Notes under the pieces: model-generated | Databases searched by the model: none | Seen by the model: the letters and a program-made list of their open reading frames with translations, nothing else | What the model was told of the DNA's origin: nothing | Shown here: in pieces, positions 26,595 to 34,813 of the stretch | Position numbering within the stretch: position 1 is the first letter of the stretch | Layout: every line of letters begins with the position of its first letter | Made by a program: the position numbers and the translations under genes | Assembly: GCF_017163935.1 (NCBI RefSeq) | Contig: NZ_JABVZR010000001.1 | Span: 2,728,001 to 2,792,000, forward strand | Direction of reading: 5' to 3' | DNA: 64,000 bases | Source of the DNA: Novosphingobium terrae | GTDB lineage: Bacteria > Pseudomonadota > Alphaproteobacteria > Sphingomonadales > Sphingomonadaceae

Positions 26595-27992
26595 ATGAGC
26601 ACCAACCCCGATCGCAAGCTGTATCTTGGCCCCCGCCTGCGCATGCTGCGGCGCGAGCTGGGGCTGAACCAGACCGAAATGGCCGAGGAACTGGGCGTTT
26701 CCCCCAGCTATCTCAACCATCTGGAACGCAACCAGCGCCCGCTGACGGCGCAGATGCTGCTGCGTCTGGCCAGCACCTATGATGTCGATCTGCGCAGCTT
26801 CACCGCCGCCGCCAATGAGGCCGCCAGCAGCGATCTGCACGAGATCTTCGCCGATGCGCTGGTGCGCGACATTGGCGTACCCCGGCAGGAAGTGCTTGAA
26901 GTGGCAGAGAATTACCCGGCCATCGCCGAGGCCATCGGCCGCTTCTACCGTGCGCTCAGCGATCTGCGCGATGTGCCCAAGCGAGTCGAATCCGCCGGGG
27001 CCACCGGCACCAAAGTGTCCTCGGCGGTGGCGTGGCTGCGTGACTGGCTCTACGCCCGCCGCAACTATTTCCACGAGATCGATATGGAGGCCGAGGCGCT
27101 CTCCGAAGCGCTGGGCGATCACGCCGATGCCAGGCGCGAAGGTATGATCCAGCGCCTGAAAGAGCGCTATGACATCACCGTGCGCATCGTGACACAGGAT
27201 CAGATGCCGGACGCCAACCGCCATTATGACGCGCATCGCCGCCGCCTGATGCTGGCCGAAAGCCTGCCCCCGCATGACCGCCTGTTCGGTCTGGCCGAAA
27301 GGCTGGCCGCCACCGAGATGCGCCGCGTGCTGGCCGCCGCTCTGGATGCGGCGCAGGCGCCGGATGCCGAGGCCAGCCTGCTCACCAAGCGCTTTCTGGC
27401 CAATTATGCCGCCGCCGCGCTGATCATGCCCTATGGCAAGTTCCAGAGTTCAGCCGAAGACAGCCTCTATGACATGGACCTGCTGATGGCGCGCTTCGGC
27501 GTCTCTTACGAGCAGGCCGCGCACCGCCTCACCACGCTGGACCGGCAGGGCGCGCGCGGCGTGCCGCTGTTTCTGCTGAAGCTGGACGCCTCGGGCAATG
27601 TCGCCAAGCGCTATGGCAGCGAGACGATCCCCCTCGCGCGTTTCGGTGGCGGCTGTCCACGCTGGCGCATCCATCGCGCCTTGCGGCGGATGGGTGAAAC
27701 CATCGTCGACCATGTCGCCATGCCCGACGAGGCAGCCTATCTCACCTGGGCCCGCGCCCTGCCCCAGCCGCATGGCCGCGAGCCAGTGGTGATCGTGCTG
27801 GGCTGCGAAGCGCGCCATGCCAGCCGCATCGCCATCGGCGCGCAGACGGCGACGGTCACGCCGATCGGCCCGGCCTGCCATCTGTGCGAGCGGGCCGACT
27901 GCATGGACCGCTCCCTGCCGCCGATCACCCGCGCCCTGGATTTCCACCAGATGCGGCAGTCGCGCGCGCCTTATCCGTTCCGTTCGACGTAA
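26595..27992 (+). CDS. ScfR/RamB-type XRE regulator of the glyoxylate genes
   Basis: A 465-aa regulator with the same architecture as the one at 20967. The HTH is at about residues 10-65 (LRMLRRELGLNQTEMAEELG, then VSPSYLNHLERNQRPLTAQM), followed by the IrrE-like domain (RFLANYAAAALIMPYGKF) and a C-terminal Cys-x2-Cys-x4-Cys (CHLCERADC). In actinobacteria RamB controls aceA. Here the gene is divergent from aceA, and the half-site cluster overlaps its promoter, so autoregulation and control of the bypass are likely. No strong Shine-Dalgarno precedes the ATG. Its 3' end is part of a long terminator hairpin. Confidence 0.9.
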   Translation: MSTNPDRKLYLGPRLRMLRRELGLNQTEMAEELGVSPSYLNHLERNQRPLTAQMLLRLASTYDVDLRSFTAAANEAASSDLHEIFADALVRDIGVPRQEVLEVAENYPAIAEAIGRFYRALSDLRDVPKRVESAGATGTKVSSAVAWLRDWLYARRNYFHEIDMEAEALSEALGDHADARREGMIQRLKERYDITVRIVTQDQMPDANRHYDAHRRRLMLAESLPPHDRLFGLAERLAATEMRRVLAAALDAAQAPDAEASLLTKRFLANYAAAALIMPYGKFQSSAEDSLYDMDLLMARFGVSYEQAAHRLTTLDRQGARGVPLFLLKLDASGNVAKRYGSETIPLARFGGGCPRWRIHRALRRMGETIVDHVAMPDEAAYLTWARALPQPHGREPVVIVLGCEARHASRIAIGAQTATVTPIGPACHLCERADCMDRSLPPITRALDFHQMRQSRAPYPFRST

Positions 27993-28007
27993 CGGGATAA
28001 GGCGCGC
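27964..28007. terminator. long bidirectional terminator overlapping a coding 3' end
   Basis: A 13-bp perfect stem (27964-27976 with 27995-28007) extends by 3 bp past a single bulged G to an 11-nt loop. The left arm lies in the last codons of the ScfR-type gene and its stop codon is in the loop and arm. The stem ends 6 nt before the ETF-QO stop. Confidence 0.75.
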
Positions 28008-28013
28008 TGCCAA

Positions 28014-29660
28014 TCACATATTGGGGTAGTTCGGGCCGCCGCCGCCCTCGGGCGTCACCCATTCGATGTTCTGGGTGGGGTCCTTGATGTCGCAGGTCTT
28101 GCAGTGGACGCAATTCTGCGCGTTGATCTGCAGGCGCTTCTCGCCCTCTTCGCCCACGAATTCATAGACGCCCGCCGGGCAGTAACGCGCCTCCGGCCCG
28201 GCATAGACCGGCAGGTTGACGCGCGTCGGCACGGTGGCATCCTTCAATCGCAGATGGCAGGGCTGATCTTCCTCATGGTTGGTGAAGGAGAAGGCCACGC
28301 TGGTCAGGCGGTCAAAGGTGATCACGCCATCGGGCTTGGGATAGGCGATGGGCTTGTAGAGATCAGCGCGCATCGTGGCCGAGGCATCGGTGTGATGCTT
28401 CATCGGCCCGGCGATGCCGAAACCGAACAGGTTGCGCAGCCACATATCCGCGCCGGCCAACACCGTGCCCAGACCGCCGCCGAACTTGGAAACCATCGGC
28501 TGGGCGTTCTGCACCAGCTTCAGTTCATCGGCGATCCAGCTGCTCCGCACGGCGGCATCGTAATCCTCCAGAGCATCGCCCCGGCGGTCCTGCGCCACGG
28601 CGGCGGCGATGCTTTCGGCCGCCAGCATGCCCGACTTCATCGCCGTATGGCTGCCCTTGATCCGCGGCACATTGACGAAGCCTGCGCTGCAGCCCGCCAG
28701 CACGCCGCCCGGGAAGGCCAGATGCGGCACGCTCTGCCAGCCGCCCTCATTGATCGCGCGGGCGCCATAGGAGACGCGCTTGCCCCCCTCCAGCACCTTG
28801 CGGATCTCGGGATGCTGCTTCCAGCGCTGGAATTCCTCGAAGGGATAGACGTGCGGGTTCTTGTAATCGAGCGCCGTCACAAAGCCGAGCGCCACCTGAC
28901 CGCCTGCCTGATGATACAGGAAACCACCGCCCCAGCTGTTGCTTTCGCTCAGCGGCCAGCCCTGCGTGTGAAGCACGCGGCCGGGCACATGCTTGTCGGC
29001 CGGAATGTCCCAGAGCTCCTTGATGCCAAGGCCGTAGACCTGCGGCTGGCAATCGCGCTCCAGATCGTACTTCGCTTTCAGGCGCTTGGTCAGATGGCCG
29101 CGCGCGCCCTCGCAGAACAGCGTGTAGCGGGCCAGCAGGTTCATGCCGGGCTGGAAATCGCCCTTGGGCTGGCCCTCGCGGTCCACGCCCATATCGCCGG
29201 TCTGCACGCCGATCACCTCGCCCTGATCGCCGTAAAGGACCTCGGCAGCGGGGAAGCCGGGGAAGATTTCCACGCCCAGCTCTTCGGCCTTGCCGCCCAG
29301 CCAGCGGCACAGATTGCCCAGCGAGCCGGTGTAATTGCCATCATTCGAAAGAAAGCCCGGCATGATGGCATGCGGCATGGCGAATTTGCCGGTCTTGGTC
29401 AGCACCCAGTGCCAATTGTCAGTCACCGGGGTTTCGGCCATCGGGCAGCCGTCTTCGCGCCAGTTCGGCAGCAATTCATCCAGCGCGCGCGGATCGACCA
29501 CCGCGCCCGACAGGATATGCGCGCCGATCTCGCTGCCCTTTTCCAGAATGCACACCGACAGGTCGGCGTTCAGCTGCTTGAGCCGGATCGCCGAGGCCAG
29601 CCCAGCCGGGCCGCCCCCCACGATCACCACATCATACTCCATCACATCGCGTTCGATCAT
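28014..29660 (-). CDS. etfD: electron transfer flavoprotein-ubiquinone oxidoreductase
   Basis: A 548-aa membrane-associated flavoprotein that passes electrons from ETF (acyl-CoA dehydrogenases and others) to ubiquinone. The FAD-binding loop VVIVGGGPAGLASAIRLKQL is at the N-terminus. The C-terminal 4Fe-4S ligands are in ARYCPAG and CVHCKTCDIKDPTQNIEW. The start at 29660 (MIERDVMEYDVV) has GAGGGG 6 nt upstream; the adjacent ATG at 29663 is too close to it. The gene fits the neighbouring fatty-acid, propionate and glyoxylate functions. The etfAB genes are not in the window. Confidence 0.95.
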   Translation of the reverse strand: MIERDVMEYDVVIVGGGPAGLASAIRLKQLNADLSVCILEKGSEIGAHILSGAVVDPRALDELLPNWREDGCPMAETPVTDNWHWVLTKTGKFAMPHAIMPGFLSNDGNYTGSLGNLCRWLGGKAEELGVEIFPGFPAAEVLYGDQGEVIGVQTGDMGVDREGQPKGDFQPGMNLLARYTLFCEGARGHLTKRLKAKYDLERDCQPQVYGLGIKELWDIPADKHVPGRVLHTQGWPLSESNSWGGGFLYHQAGGQVALGFVTALDYKNPHVYPFEEFQRWKQHPEIRKVLEGGKRVSYGARAINEGGWQSVPHLAFPGGVLAGCSAGFVNVPRIKGSHTAMKSGMLAAESIAAAVAQDRRGDALEDYDAAVRSSWIADELKLVQNAQPMVSKFGGGLGTVLAGADMWLRNLFGFGIAGPMKHHTDASATMRADLYKPIAYPKPDGVITFDRLTSVAFSFTNHEEDQPCHLRLKDATVPTRVNLPVYAGPEARYCPAGVYEFVGEEGEKRLQINAQNCVHCKTCDIKDPTQNIEWVTPEGGGGPNYPNM

Positions 29661-29878
29661 CATCCACCCCTCGGCATGGCCATCTGCTCGGGACATTCGC
29701 TGCGGAAACGCTGTCCGCTCCCGCCTTGGCGATGGCGACTGCACGCAATTGACCGCTCTGTCCAATCTGAAGATGAAAAAACACAGGCGCGCGATCGGGC
29801 AAATTCGTTATGATGGCGCCGGGGGATGGCGATGCGGCCCCGCCAAATGTTTGATTTTCAGGAGGCTGCGGGCCAATC

Positions 29879-30355
29879 GTGTTTCCCTTCACCGGTCTGC
29901 GGCTGCTGTTTCCCGCCATCATGCCCTCATGGCGTTTTTTCGATGCGGTGAGCGCCAGCCCGCGTCTGGATTACGCTCTGCTGCCCGCCCCTGAGGCGGA
30001 GGCCGGGCCATGGCATGCCTTCTGCCCACGCCCCGCCGTGCTGAGCCTGGGCACCATGCTGCGCCGCCTTTTTTGGAACCCGCAGTGGAATGAAACGCTG
30101 TTTCTGGTCAGCCTTTCGGAACGGCTGATGCATGGTGTGTCGCCGGAAACGGTGGCGCATAGCCAGCGCGAATTGCTGTTGCGCGTGGCGCGGCATCTGG
30201 ATCGCGAAGGCCTCGCCTATCGCGGCGATTGCCTGCAAATCCGCCTGCGCCTTGTGACGCGTGAGGTGACGCGCGAGGTGACGCGTGAGGAAAACGGGGG
30301 CGAGATCATCTACCTCTCCGCCCCCTGCTCGATCAACGGATTGCTGAGCGCATGA
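29879..30355 (+). CDS. protein of unknown function, partner of HTTM-like gene
   Basis: A 158-aa protein; no family recognised. The GTG start at 29879 has AGGAGG 13 nt upstream, a wide spacing, so the exact start is uncertain. It has no transmembrane segment beyond a weakly hydrophobic N-terminus, and it is rich in Leu, Arg and Trp/Phe. Near the C-terminus a perfect in-frame tandem VTREVTREVTRE arises from a 12-bp DNA repeat. Its TGA overlaps the ATG of the next gene (ATGA), so the pair is probably a functional unit. Confidence 0.65.
   Translation: MFPFTGLRLLFPAIMPSWRFFDAVSASPRLDYALLPAPEAEAGPWHAFCPRPAVLSLGTMLRRLFWNPQWNETLFLVSLSERLMHGVSPETVAHSQRELLLRVARHLDREGLAYRGDCLQIRLRLVTREVTREVTREENGGEIIYLSAPCSINGLLSA
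30254..30289 (+). repeat. 12-bp tandem repeat, three units
   Basis: Three adjacent 12-bp units (GTGACGCGTGAG, with one T-to-C change in the middle unit) encode VTRE three times in frame. Unit gain or loss would keep the reading frame. Confidence 0.9.
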
Positions 30356-31083
30356 TGCTGGAGCGCGCCCTCGATCTGACCAGCGGCATGATGGCACTGG
30401 CCTTTATCCAGCAGAGCCTTGAGCATCTGCGCCCCGCCGTCCGCCCGCAGGAACGGCTGCTGTTTGCGCCAAGGCTGGTCCTGTCGATCCTGCTGCTCGC
30501 CGCCAGTCTCGGCGCGCAACTGCCCGGTCTGACGCCGGGCATGCTCACCCTGGCTCTGGTGATCAACCACCTGCTGATCCTGCCCTTCTTCAACGGCCCC
30601 TACAATGGCGGTGCCGACCGCATGGGCCTGCTGATCCTGCTCTGCCTGACCGCCGCCTTCAACCTGCCGCATGTTGGCGCTCTGGCCTCCGGTCCGTGGC
30701 GAGAGCTGGCCTTCGGCTATCTGGGGGCGCAACTGCTGCTGTCCTATTTCATGTCGGGCTGGGTGAAGGTGGTGAACCCGGACTGGCGCAACGGGCAGGC
30801 GCTGCGCGATGTCTTCCTGTTCTCCGCCTATCCCGCCGGGGAAAACATCCGGCGCTGGGCCGAGAACCCCCGCCTGCTGCTGGCGATGGGCTGGGCCGTG
30901 ATGGGCTTTGAACTGGCCTTCCCGCTGGCCTTCCTGACGCGTCCCACCTTGCTGGCCGGGCTGGCCATCGCGGCGCTGTTCCATGGCGCCAATGCCTGCC
31001 TGTTCGGGCTCAACCGCTTCTTCTGGATCTGGATCTGCGCCTACCCTGCCATCCTGTGGCTGCAGGAGCGGCTGCTGGGCTGA
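30352..31083 (+). CDS. HTTM-like integral membrane protein
   Basis: A 243-aa polytopic membrane protein with about six hydrophobic helices (for example LVLSILLLAASLGAQLPGL; LLILLCLTAAFNLPH; LAFGYLGAQLLLSYFMSGWV; LLAGLAIAALFHGANACLFG). The end, HGANACLFGLNRFFWIWICA followed by YPAILW, resembles the HTTM (horizontally transferred transmembrane) domain, which is related to vitamin-K-dependent gamma-carboxylase. The SGWVKVVNPDWRNGQALRDV segment also fits. Its ATG overlaps the preceding stop. The biochemical role of bacterial HTTM proteins is largely unknown. Confidence 0.72.
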   Translation: MMLERALDLTSGMMALAFIQQSLEHLRPAVRPQERLLFAPRLVLSILLLAASLGAQLPGLTPGMLTLALVINHLLILPFFNGPYNGGADRMGLLILLCLTAAFNLPHVGALASGPWRELAFGYLGAQLLLSYFMSGWVKVVNPDWRNGQALRDVFLFSAYPAGENIRRWAENPRLLLAMGWAVMGFELAFPLAFLTRPTLLAGLAIAALFHGANACLFGLNRFFWIWICAYPAILWLQERLLG

Positions 31084-31755
31084 TCAGCGGAAATGGTATT
31101 CCGCCAGAGTCTTCACGATCTGGCCATTGGCATCCACGATCCCGATGCCGATCCCTTCCACCTGACCGCTGGCAGCAGGCTGGTTCTGCTCCGCCTCGGC
31201 CACAAAGGCGCTGAGGCCGGGGTTGCTCTCATTGGCCAGCAGGGTGAGATGCGGCTCGAACTGCGCGAAGACATTGGGCGAGCCATAGCGCTCGAAGGCG
31301 GGCAGCTTGGCGGGGTAATCCTTCATCCAGCCCGGCGCGGAGACGCCATGATCGCGAAAAGGCTCGGCAGCCAGAGTCACCTGATCGGCCAGCCTCTGCA
31401 GTTCGGCGCTGCGCTGCACCTTCAGGAACAGCCAGTTGGAGGCGGTGCGCTCGGTGCCGTTCACTCTCAGCGGGAAGCGCTTGCTGCTCTTCACCAGCCG
31501 GGCGATCGCGGCCTTCAGCGCAGGCGTCGCGCTGGCCGGATATTGCGTGAGATACAGCGTGGCATGCACGGCATGGCCCTGTGCATAGAAAGTCTGCATC
31601 CCGCGTTTGGCCAGATTTTTGCTGGCCTGCGCCACCGCATCGACCACCGGGCGCGAGGGGATGGCGTAAATATCGATGCTCACCGTGTCGCCGGCATGGG
31701 CGGGCAGAGCTGCGCCCATCGTCGCGATCAGGGCCGGGAGAGCATAGCGCAGCAT
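31084..31755 (-). CDS. secreted 2H-phosphoesterase-like protein
   Basis: About 223 aa starting at 31755 (MLRYALPALIATMGAALPAH, cleavage near AHA-G). The mature part has two His-x-Thr motifs about 100 residues apart, HATLYLT and HLTLL, the signature of the 2H phosphoesterase/2'-5' RNA-ligase-like fold. These normally act on cyclic phosphodiesters in the cytoplasm. A clear Sec signal peptide would put this protein in the periplasm, which is unusual. The Shine-Dalgarno is weak. Its end abuts the HTTM-like gene, convergent with 0 nt between. The substrate is unknown. Confidence 0.7.
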   Translation of the reverse strand: MLRYALPALIATMGAALPAHAGDTVSIDIYAIPSRPVVDAVAQASKNLAKRGMQTFYAQGHAVHATLYLTQYPASATPALKAAIARLVKSSKRFPLRVNGTERTASNWLFLKVQRSAELQRLADQVTLAAEPFRDHGVSAPGWMKDYPAKLPAFERYGSPNVFAQFEPHLTLLANESNPGLSAFVAEAEQNQPAASGQVEGIGIGIVDANGQIVKTLAEYHFR

Positions 31756-31914
31756 CGTCAAGGTCTTTCGGGCAGCCGAGTCCATGGATCATGGCGATAG
31801 GCGCTGCCCCTGCGGTGTGGCAAGCGTGTTGGGCAAGCGCCTCAGGCAAGATGTTCCGCGTTGCGCATGCTTCCGCAACAGGGCAGCATCGCGCAAACGC
31901 TTGAGGAGGCTGGA

Positions 31915-32568
31915 ATGGGACGTGTCAGAGTCGCAGGGTTTTCGCTGTCCCTCGATGGATTTGGGGCAGGCCCCGAACAAAGCCTCGACGCCCCCCTGGG
32001 CCAGCGCGGGCCTGAAATCTTCCAATGGTTCTTCGGCACCAGAACCTTCCGCGCCATGCATGGCAAGGAGGACGGCGTGGACGGCATCGACGAAAATTTC
32101 GCCCATCGCGCGATGGACGGCTTCGGCGCCTTCATCCTGGGCCGCAACATGTTCGGCCCGGTGCGCGGGGAGTGGCCGGACGACAGCTGGAAAGGCTGGT
32201 GGGGCAGCAATCCGCCCTATCACGCCCCCACCTTCATCCTCACCAACCATGCGCGCGATCCGATCCCCATGGAAGGCGGCACCACCTTCCATTTCGTCAC
32301 CGGCGGCATTCATGAAGCGCTGGATCTGGCGCGTGAGGCGGCGGGCGATCTGGATGTGAAGATCGGCGGCGGGGTTTCGACCGTGCGGCAATATCTGCAA
32401 GCCGGGCTGATCGATGAGCTGCATTTCGCGCTCTCGCCCGTGCTGCTGGGCCGGGGCGAGGCGATGTTCGCGGGGCTGGATCTGTCAGCGCTGGGCTATC
32501 GCGTGACAAGCTCCACGCCCTCGGAGCTGGCCACCCATATCGTGATCGAGCGCAGCGCCAGCGCATAG
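31915..32568 (+). CDS. dihydrofolate reductase-family (RibD C-terminal type) protein
   Basis: A 217-aa protein of the RibD C-terminal/YwjB group. The start at 31915 is supported by GAGGAGG 5 nt upstream; an in-frame ATG at 31861 lacks this. Typical blocks are VRVAGFSLSLDGFGAG at the N-terminus, GAFILGRNMFGPVRGEW, and KIGGGVSTVRQYLQAGLIDE followed by LHFALSPVLLGRGEAMF. Members bind NADPH-like cofactors and reduce pteridine-like or other small substrates; specificity cannot be assigned. It diverges from the 2H-like gene. Confidence 0.88.
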   Translation: MGRVRVAGFSLSLDGFGAGPEQSLDAPLGQRGPEIFQWFFGTRTFRAMHGKEDGVDGIDENFAHRAMDGFGAFILGRNMFGPVRGEWPDDSWKGWWGSNPPYHAPTFILTNHARDPIPMEGGTTFHFVTGGIHEALDLAREAAGDLDVKIGGGVSTVRQYLQAGLIDELHFALSPVLLGRGEAMFAGLDLSALGYRVTSSTPSELATHIVIERSASA

Positions 32569-32578
32569 GCGCCTGATC

Positions 32579-32599
32579 GGGAGGCCCTGCCAGCCTCCC
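32579..32599. terminator. hairpin after DHFR-like gene
   Basis: GGGAGGC (32579-32585) and GCCTCCC (32593-32599) form a 7-bp stem with a 7-nt loop between two converging genes. No T-run follows. Confidence 0.55.
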
Positions 32600-32623
32600 C
32601 CCGGCCTCCTCATACCATCGGGC

Positions 32624-32983
32624 TCAGGCGATCTGCGGTTCGAACGAGAACCATGCCTGCGCGCCATGATCGTAGAGCTGGATCAGGCGCGGCAGGATCT
32701 CGGCCTCATAGTGGTGGCCGGACGCCCGGTCATAACCTTTGACCTTATAGCCATCCACCTCCAGCGAGACGAAGGCCTGATCGGTTGCATCGAACAGTTC
32801 GGGCAGCGTGCCGCCGAACAGGCCCGGGCGGCCCTCGTAATTCCCCTGCACCCGCCCCTCTCGGCTTTCGGCGGCAACGCGCAGATGCTCCTGCGCGGTG
32901 AAATCATAGAGACCCGCAACCTTCCGGTCAAAGATCACAGCATAGGCGGAGGCGGCCACCAGGGCCCTTGTGTGAGACTGCAT
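32624..32983 (-). CDS. 119-aa protein of unknown function
   Basis: A small soluble protein; family not recognised. The start at 32983 (MQSHTRALVAASAYAVIFDR) is preferred over the longer frame to 33031, since the residues before it look non-coding. The sequence mixes strands and helices: KVAGLYDFTAQEHLRVAAES, a Gly-rich GNYEGRPGLFGG, VSLEVDGYKVKGYDRASGHH, and a C-terminal aromatic segment (AWFSFEPQ). The Ala-rich N-terminus is not a convincing signal peptide. It stands alone on the minus strand, convergent with the DHFR-like gene. Confidence 0.6.
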   Translation of the reverse strand: MQSHTRALVAASAYAVIFDRKVAGLYDFTAQEHLRVAAESREGRVQGNYEGRPGLFGGTLPELFDATDQAFVSLEVDGYKVKGYDRASGHHYEAEILPRLIQLYDHGAQAWFSFEPQIA

Positions 32984-33120
32984 GGGCCTGATGTGGCATT
33001 CAGCGTCCCCGGCTTCAAGATGCCGGGCCAAGGAAGAGAATTTATATAAACTTCATAAAATTCCTGATAGATGAGAGCGAAGTTGCTTCAAGATATGCTC
33101 TGCTATCGAGGATACAGCGC

Positions 33121-33402
33121 TTGGCCCATGTCCTGATCCTGCTGCTGATCTTCGGCCTGTTCTATGTGTTGAACAGAAGACCCCGCAGGATCGCTCCGCC
33201 CCCGGCCCGCCCTGTTGCACAGCGGCTGACATCGCAGCGGACGCGCGCCGCGCCGCCATCCTTCGAGGATGAGGATGATGATGAGGTGATCGAGGGCGAC
33301 GACGACATCCCCGTCGATCCCCCCGCCCCGCGCCACCGCCCCCGCCACGCACGATCCTTCTATCGCACGCTCTACGGCCCCGGCCTCTGCTCGCCGCGAT
33401 AG
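33121..33402 (+). CDS. 93-aa membrane-anchored acidic protein
   Basis: The TTG start at 33121 has GAGGA 8 nt upstream. The N-terminus is a single hydrophobic helix (AHVLILLLIFGLFYVLN) followed by positive charges (RRPRR), so the chain should be anchored with its tail in the cytoplasm. The tail is disordered-looking, with a strongly acidic run (EDEDDDEVIEGDDD) then Pro/Arg/His-rich sequence. It precedes the SPFH gene by 35 nt on the same strand and may be its membrane partner. No family recognised. Confidence 0.55.
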   Translation: MAHVLILLLIFGLFYVLNRRPRRIAPPPARPVAQRLTSQRTRAAPPSFEDEDDDEVIEGDDDIPVDPPAPRHRPRHARSFYRTLYGPGLCSPR

Positions 33403-33437
33403 GCCAGCCTTACAACACCACCATCGGGAGAGTTCCT

Positions 33438-34271
33438 TTGGCCATCACCAGGCAAGTCATCACCACGCTTCAGTCCGACGGCTCGGATGTGCTGGGCACG
33501 CGCACGCTGGCCTACAAGATCGCGGACGACAGCATCGTCTCGGGCTCGCTGCTGACGGTGGAAAGCAACCATTTCTGCGTGCTGAAATCGCGCGGCGCGG
33601 TGCTCGATGTCTATGAAACCGGGCAATATGCCATCGAAACACCCGACAAGCCGCTGATCGGCACGCTGGCCAAGGGCTTCTTCGGCGGATCGAGCCCCTG
33701 GGTCTATGAGGTGATCTACATCAACCGCTCCAAGCTGCTGGTGCGCAACAGCGGCATCGCCACCTCGGCGGAGATGGCGGAGGTGTCCTATGTGGTGGAT
33801 TATTACATCCATATCGACAGCAAGCAGGAAGCGCTGGACCTCATCACCCATATGCCTTTCGCGGGCACGGTGATCGATACGAACGAAGTGGCCGATTACG
33901 CCGGCCCCGCCATCGAGCAGGCGATCAACCAGATCGTGCAGGTGACGAAGCTGGAGAACATCAACGAGCATATCGGTGAGGTGCGCGAGGCGGTGAAGGG
34001 CCATCTGGCCGAGTTCCTCAAGGTCTATGGCATCATGCTCAATGACCTCAAGGTGCTGATCCTGCCGCGAGACGAGCGCATGCGCGAGCTGATCTCGCTT
34101 CAGGCGCTGGGCCTCTCGCCGATCGAGGCGGTGCGTTACTATCTGGCGCTGAAGATGGCCGACAAGGGGCTGGTTTCGGCCCCCAATGCGGCGGCGGGCC
34201 TGCCCTTCCATATCGGCGGCCAGCCCACCGGCATCTATCCGCTGGGGCCGGAAGTGGGCGTCACATCGTGA
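33438..34271 (+). CDS. SPFH/band-7-like domain protein
   Basis: A 277-aa protein with an SPFH (stomatin/prohibitin/flotillin) domain: LTVESNHFCVLKSRGAVLDV, then ETGQYAIETPDKPLIGTLAK, then AEVSYVVDYYIHIDSKQEAL, then VREAVKGHLAEFLKVYGIML. The layout recalls the cytosolic YdjI-type SPFH proteins, which lack their own membrane segment. The TTG start at 33438 has GGGAGAG 5 nt upstream. The gene is followed by a coiled-coil gene whose GTG overlaps the TGA here. Related proteins are linked to membrane-stress responses; here the role is open. Confidence 0.82.
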   Translation: MAITRQVITTLQSDGSDVLGTRTLAYKIADDSIVSGSLLTVESNHFCVLKSRGAVLDVYETGQYAIETPDKPLIGTLAKGFFGGSSPWVYEVIYINRSKLLVRNSGIATSAEMAEVSYVVDYYIHIDSKQEALDLITHMPFAGTVIDTNEVADYAGPAIEQAINQIVQVTKLENINEHIGEVREAVKGHLAEFLKVYGIMLNDLKVLILPRDERMRELISLQALGLSPIEAVRYYLALKMADKGLVSAPNAAAGLPFHIGGQPTGIYPLGPEVGVTS

Positions 34272-34813
34272 GCGAGGATACGGGCACTGGCGCGGGGGAA
34301 ACCCTGCGCCAGATCGCGACCAACCTGTTCCACGGTTACGGCTACACCTACTATCGCACGGAAAACGAGCTGCGCGCCGATGATCAGCGCATCCGCCGCA
34401 TGGTCAGCGAACTCCTGCAACGCAGCCGCAAGGCGCTGAGCGAAGCCGAAGCCCGCTATCGCCGCGAGCGTTTCCCCGCGCCCAGCCGCGCCCAGCCCTT
34501 CCCGCCGCCCGAAGCTCAGGCCGACGCGCGGCGGCTGGAGGCCTTGGCGGGCGCGGTCAGCGCGCTGGACGGGCAGATCGCTCACCTGCCCGTGCCCGGC
34601 AATGATTTCATGACCCAGCGCTACCGCAATGAGGCCGAAACGCTGCGGCAACTGGCGGAAAAGGATGTCGAACTGGCCGAAGCCGCGCATGGCCTGCTGA
34701 CGCTGGTCGAGGGGCTGGATCTGGGCGCGATCCTGCCCGCCGCCTCACAGATCGAAAACGCCATCGAGGCCTTGCGTCGCAAGATTCTGGAACGCCAGAC
34801 TTTGCTTGTTTAA
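34268..34813 (+). CDS. 181-aa coiled-coil protein coupled to SPFH gene
   Basis: The GTG start overlaps the SPFH stop (GTGA), so translation is coupled. The protein is helical and charged: HGYGYTYYRTENELRADDQR, MVSELLQRSRKALSEAEARY, a Pro-rich break (APSRAQPFPPPEAQ), then a second helical region (RNEAETLRQLAEKDVELAEA). It is probably a coiled-coil adaptor; no family recognised. Its TAA shares the tetranucleotide TTAA (34810-34813) with the stop of the converging esterase gene. Confidence 0.68.
   Translation: MSEDTGTGAGETLRQIATNLFHGYGYTYYRTENELRADDQRIRRMVSELLQRSRKALSEAEARYRRERFPAPSRAQPFPPPEAQADARRLEALAGAVSALDGQIAHLPVPGNDFMTQRYRNEAETLRQLAEKDVELAEAAHGLLTLVEGLDLGAILPAASQIENAIEALRRKILERQTLLV

Noticed and set aside
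30254..30289. Tandem 12-bp repeats, considered as a CRISPR-like or VNTR array
   Set aside because: The units are adjacent without spacers, in frame inside a coding sequence, and only three in number.
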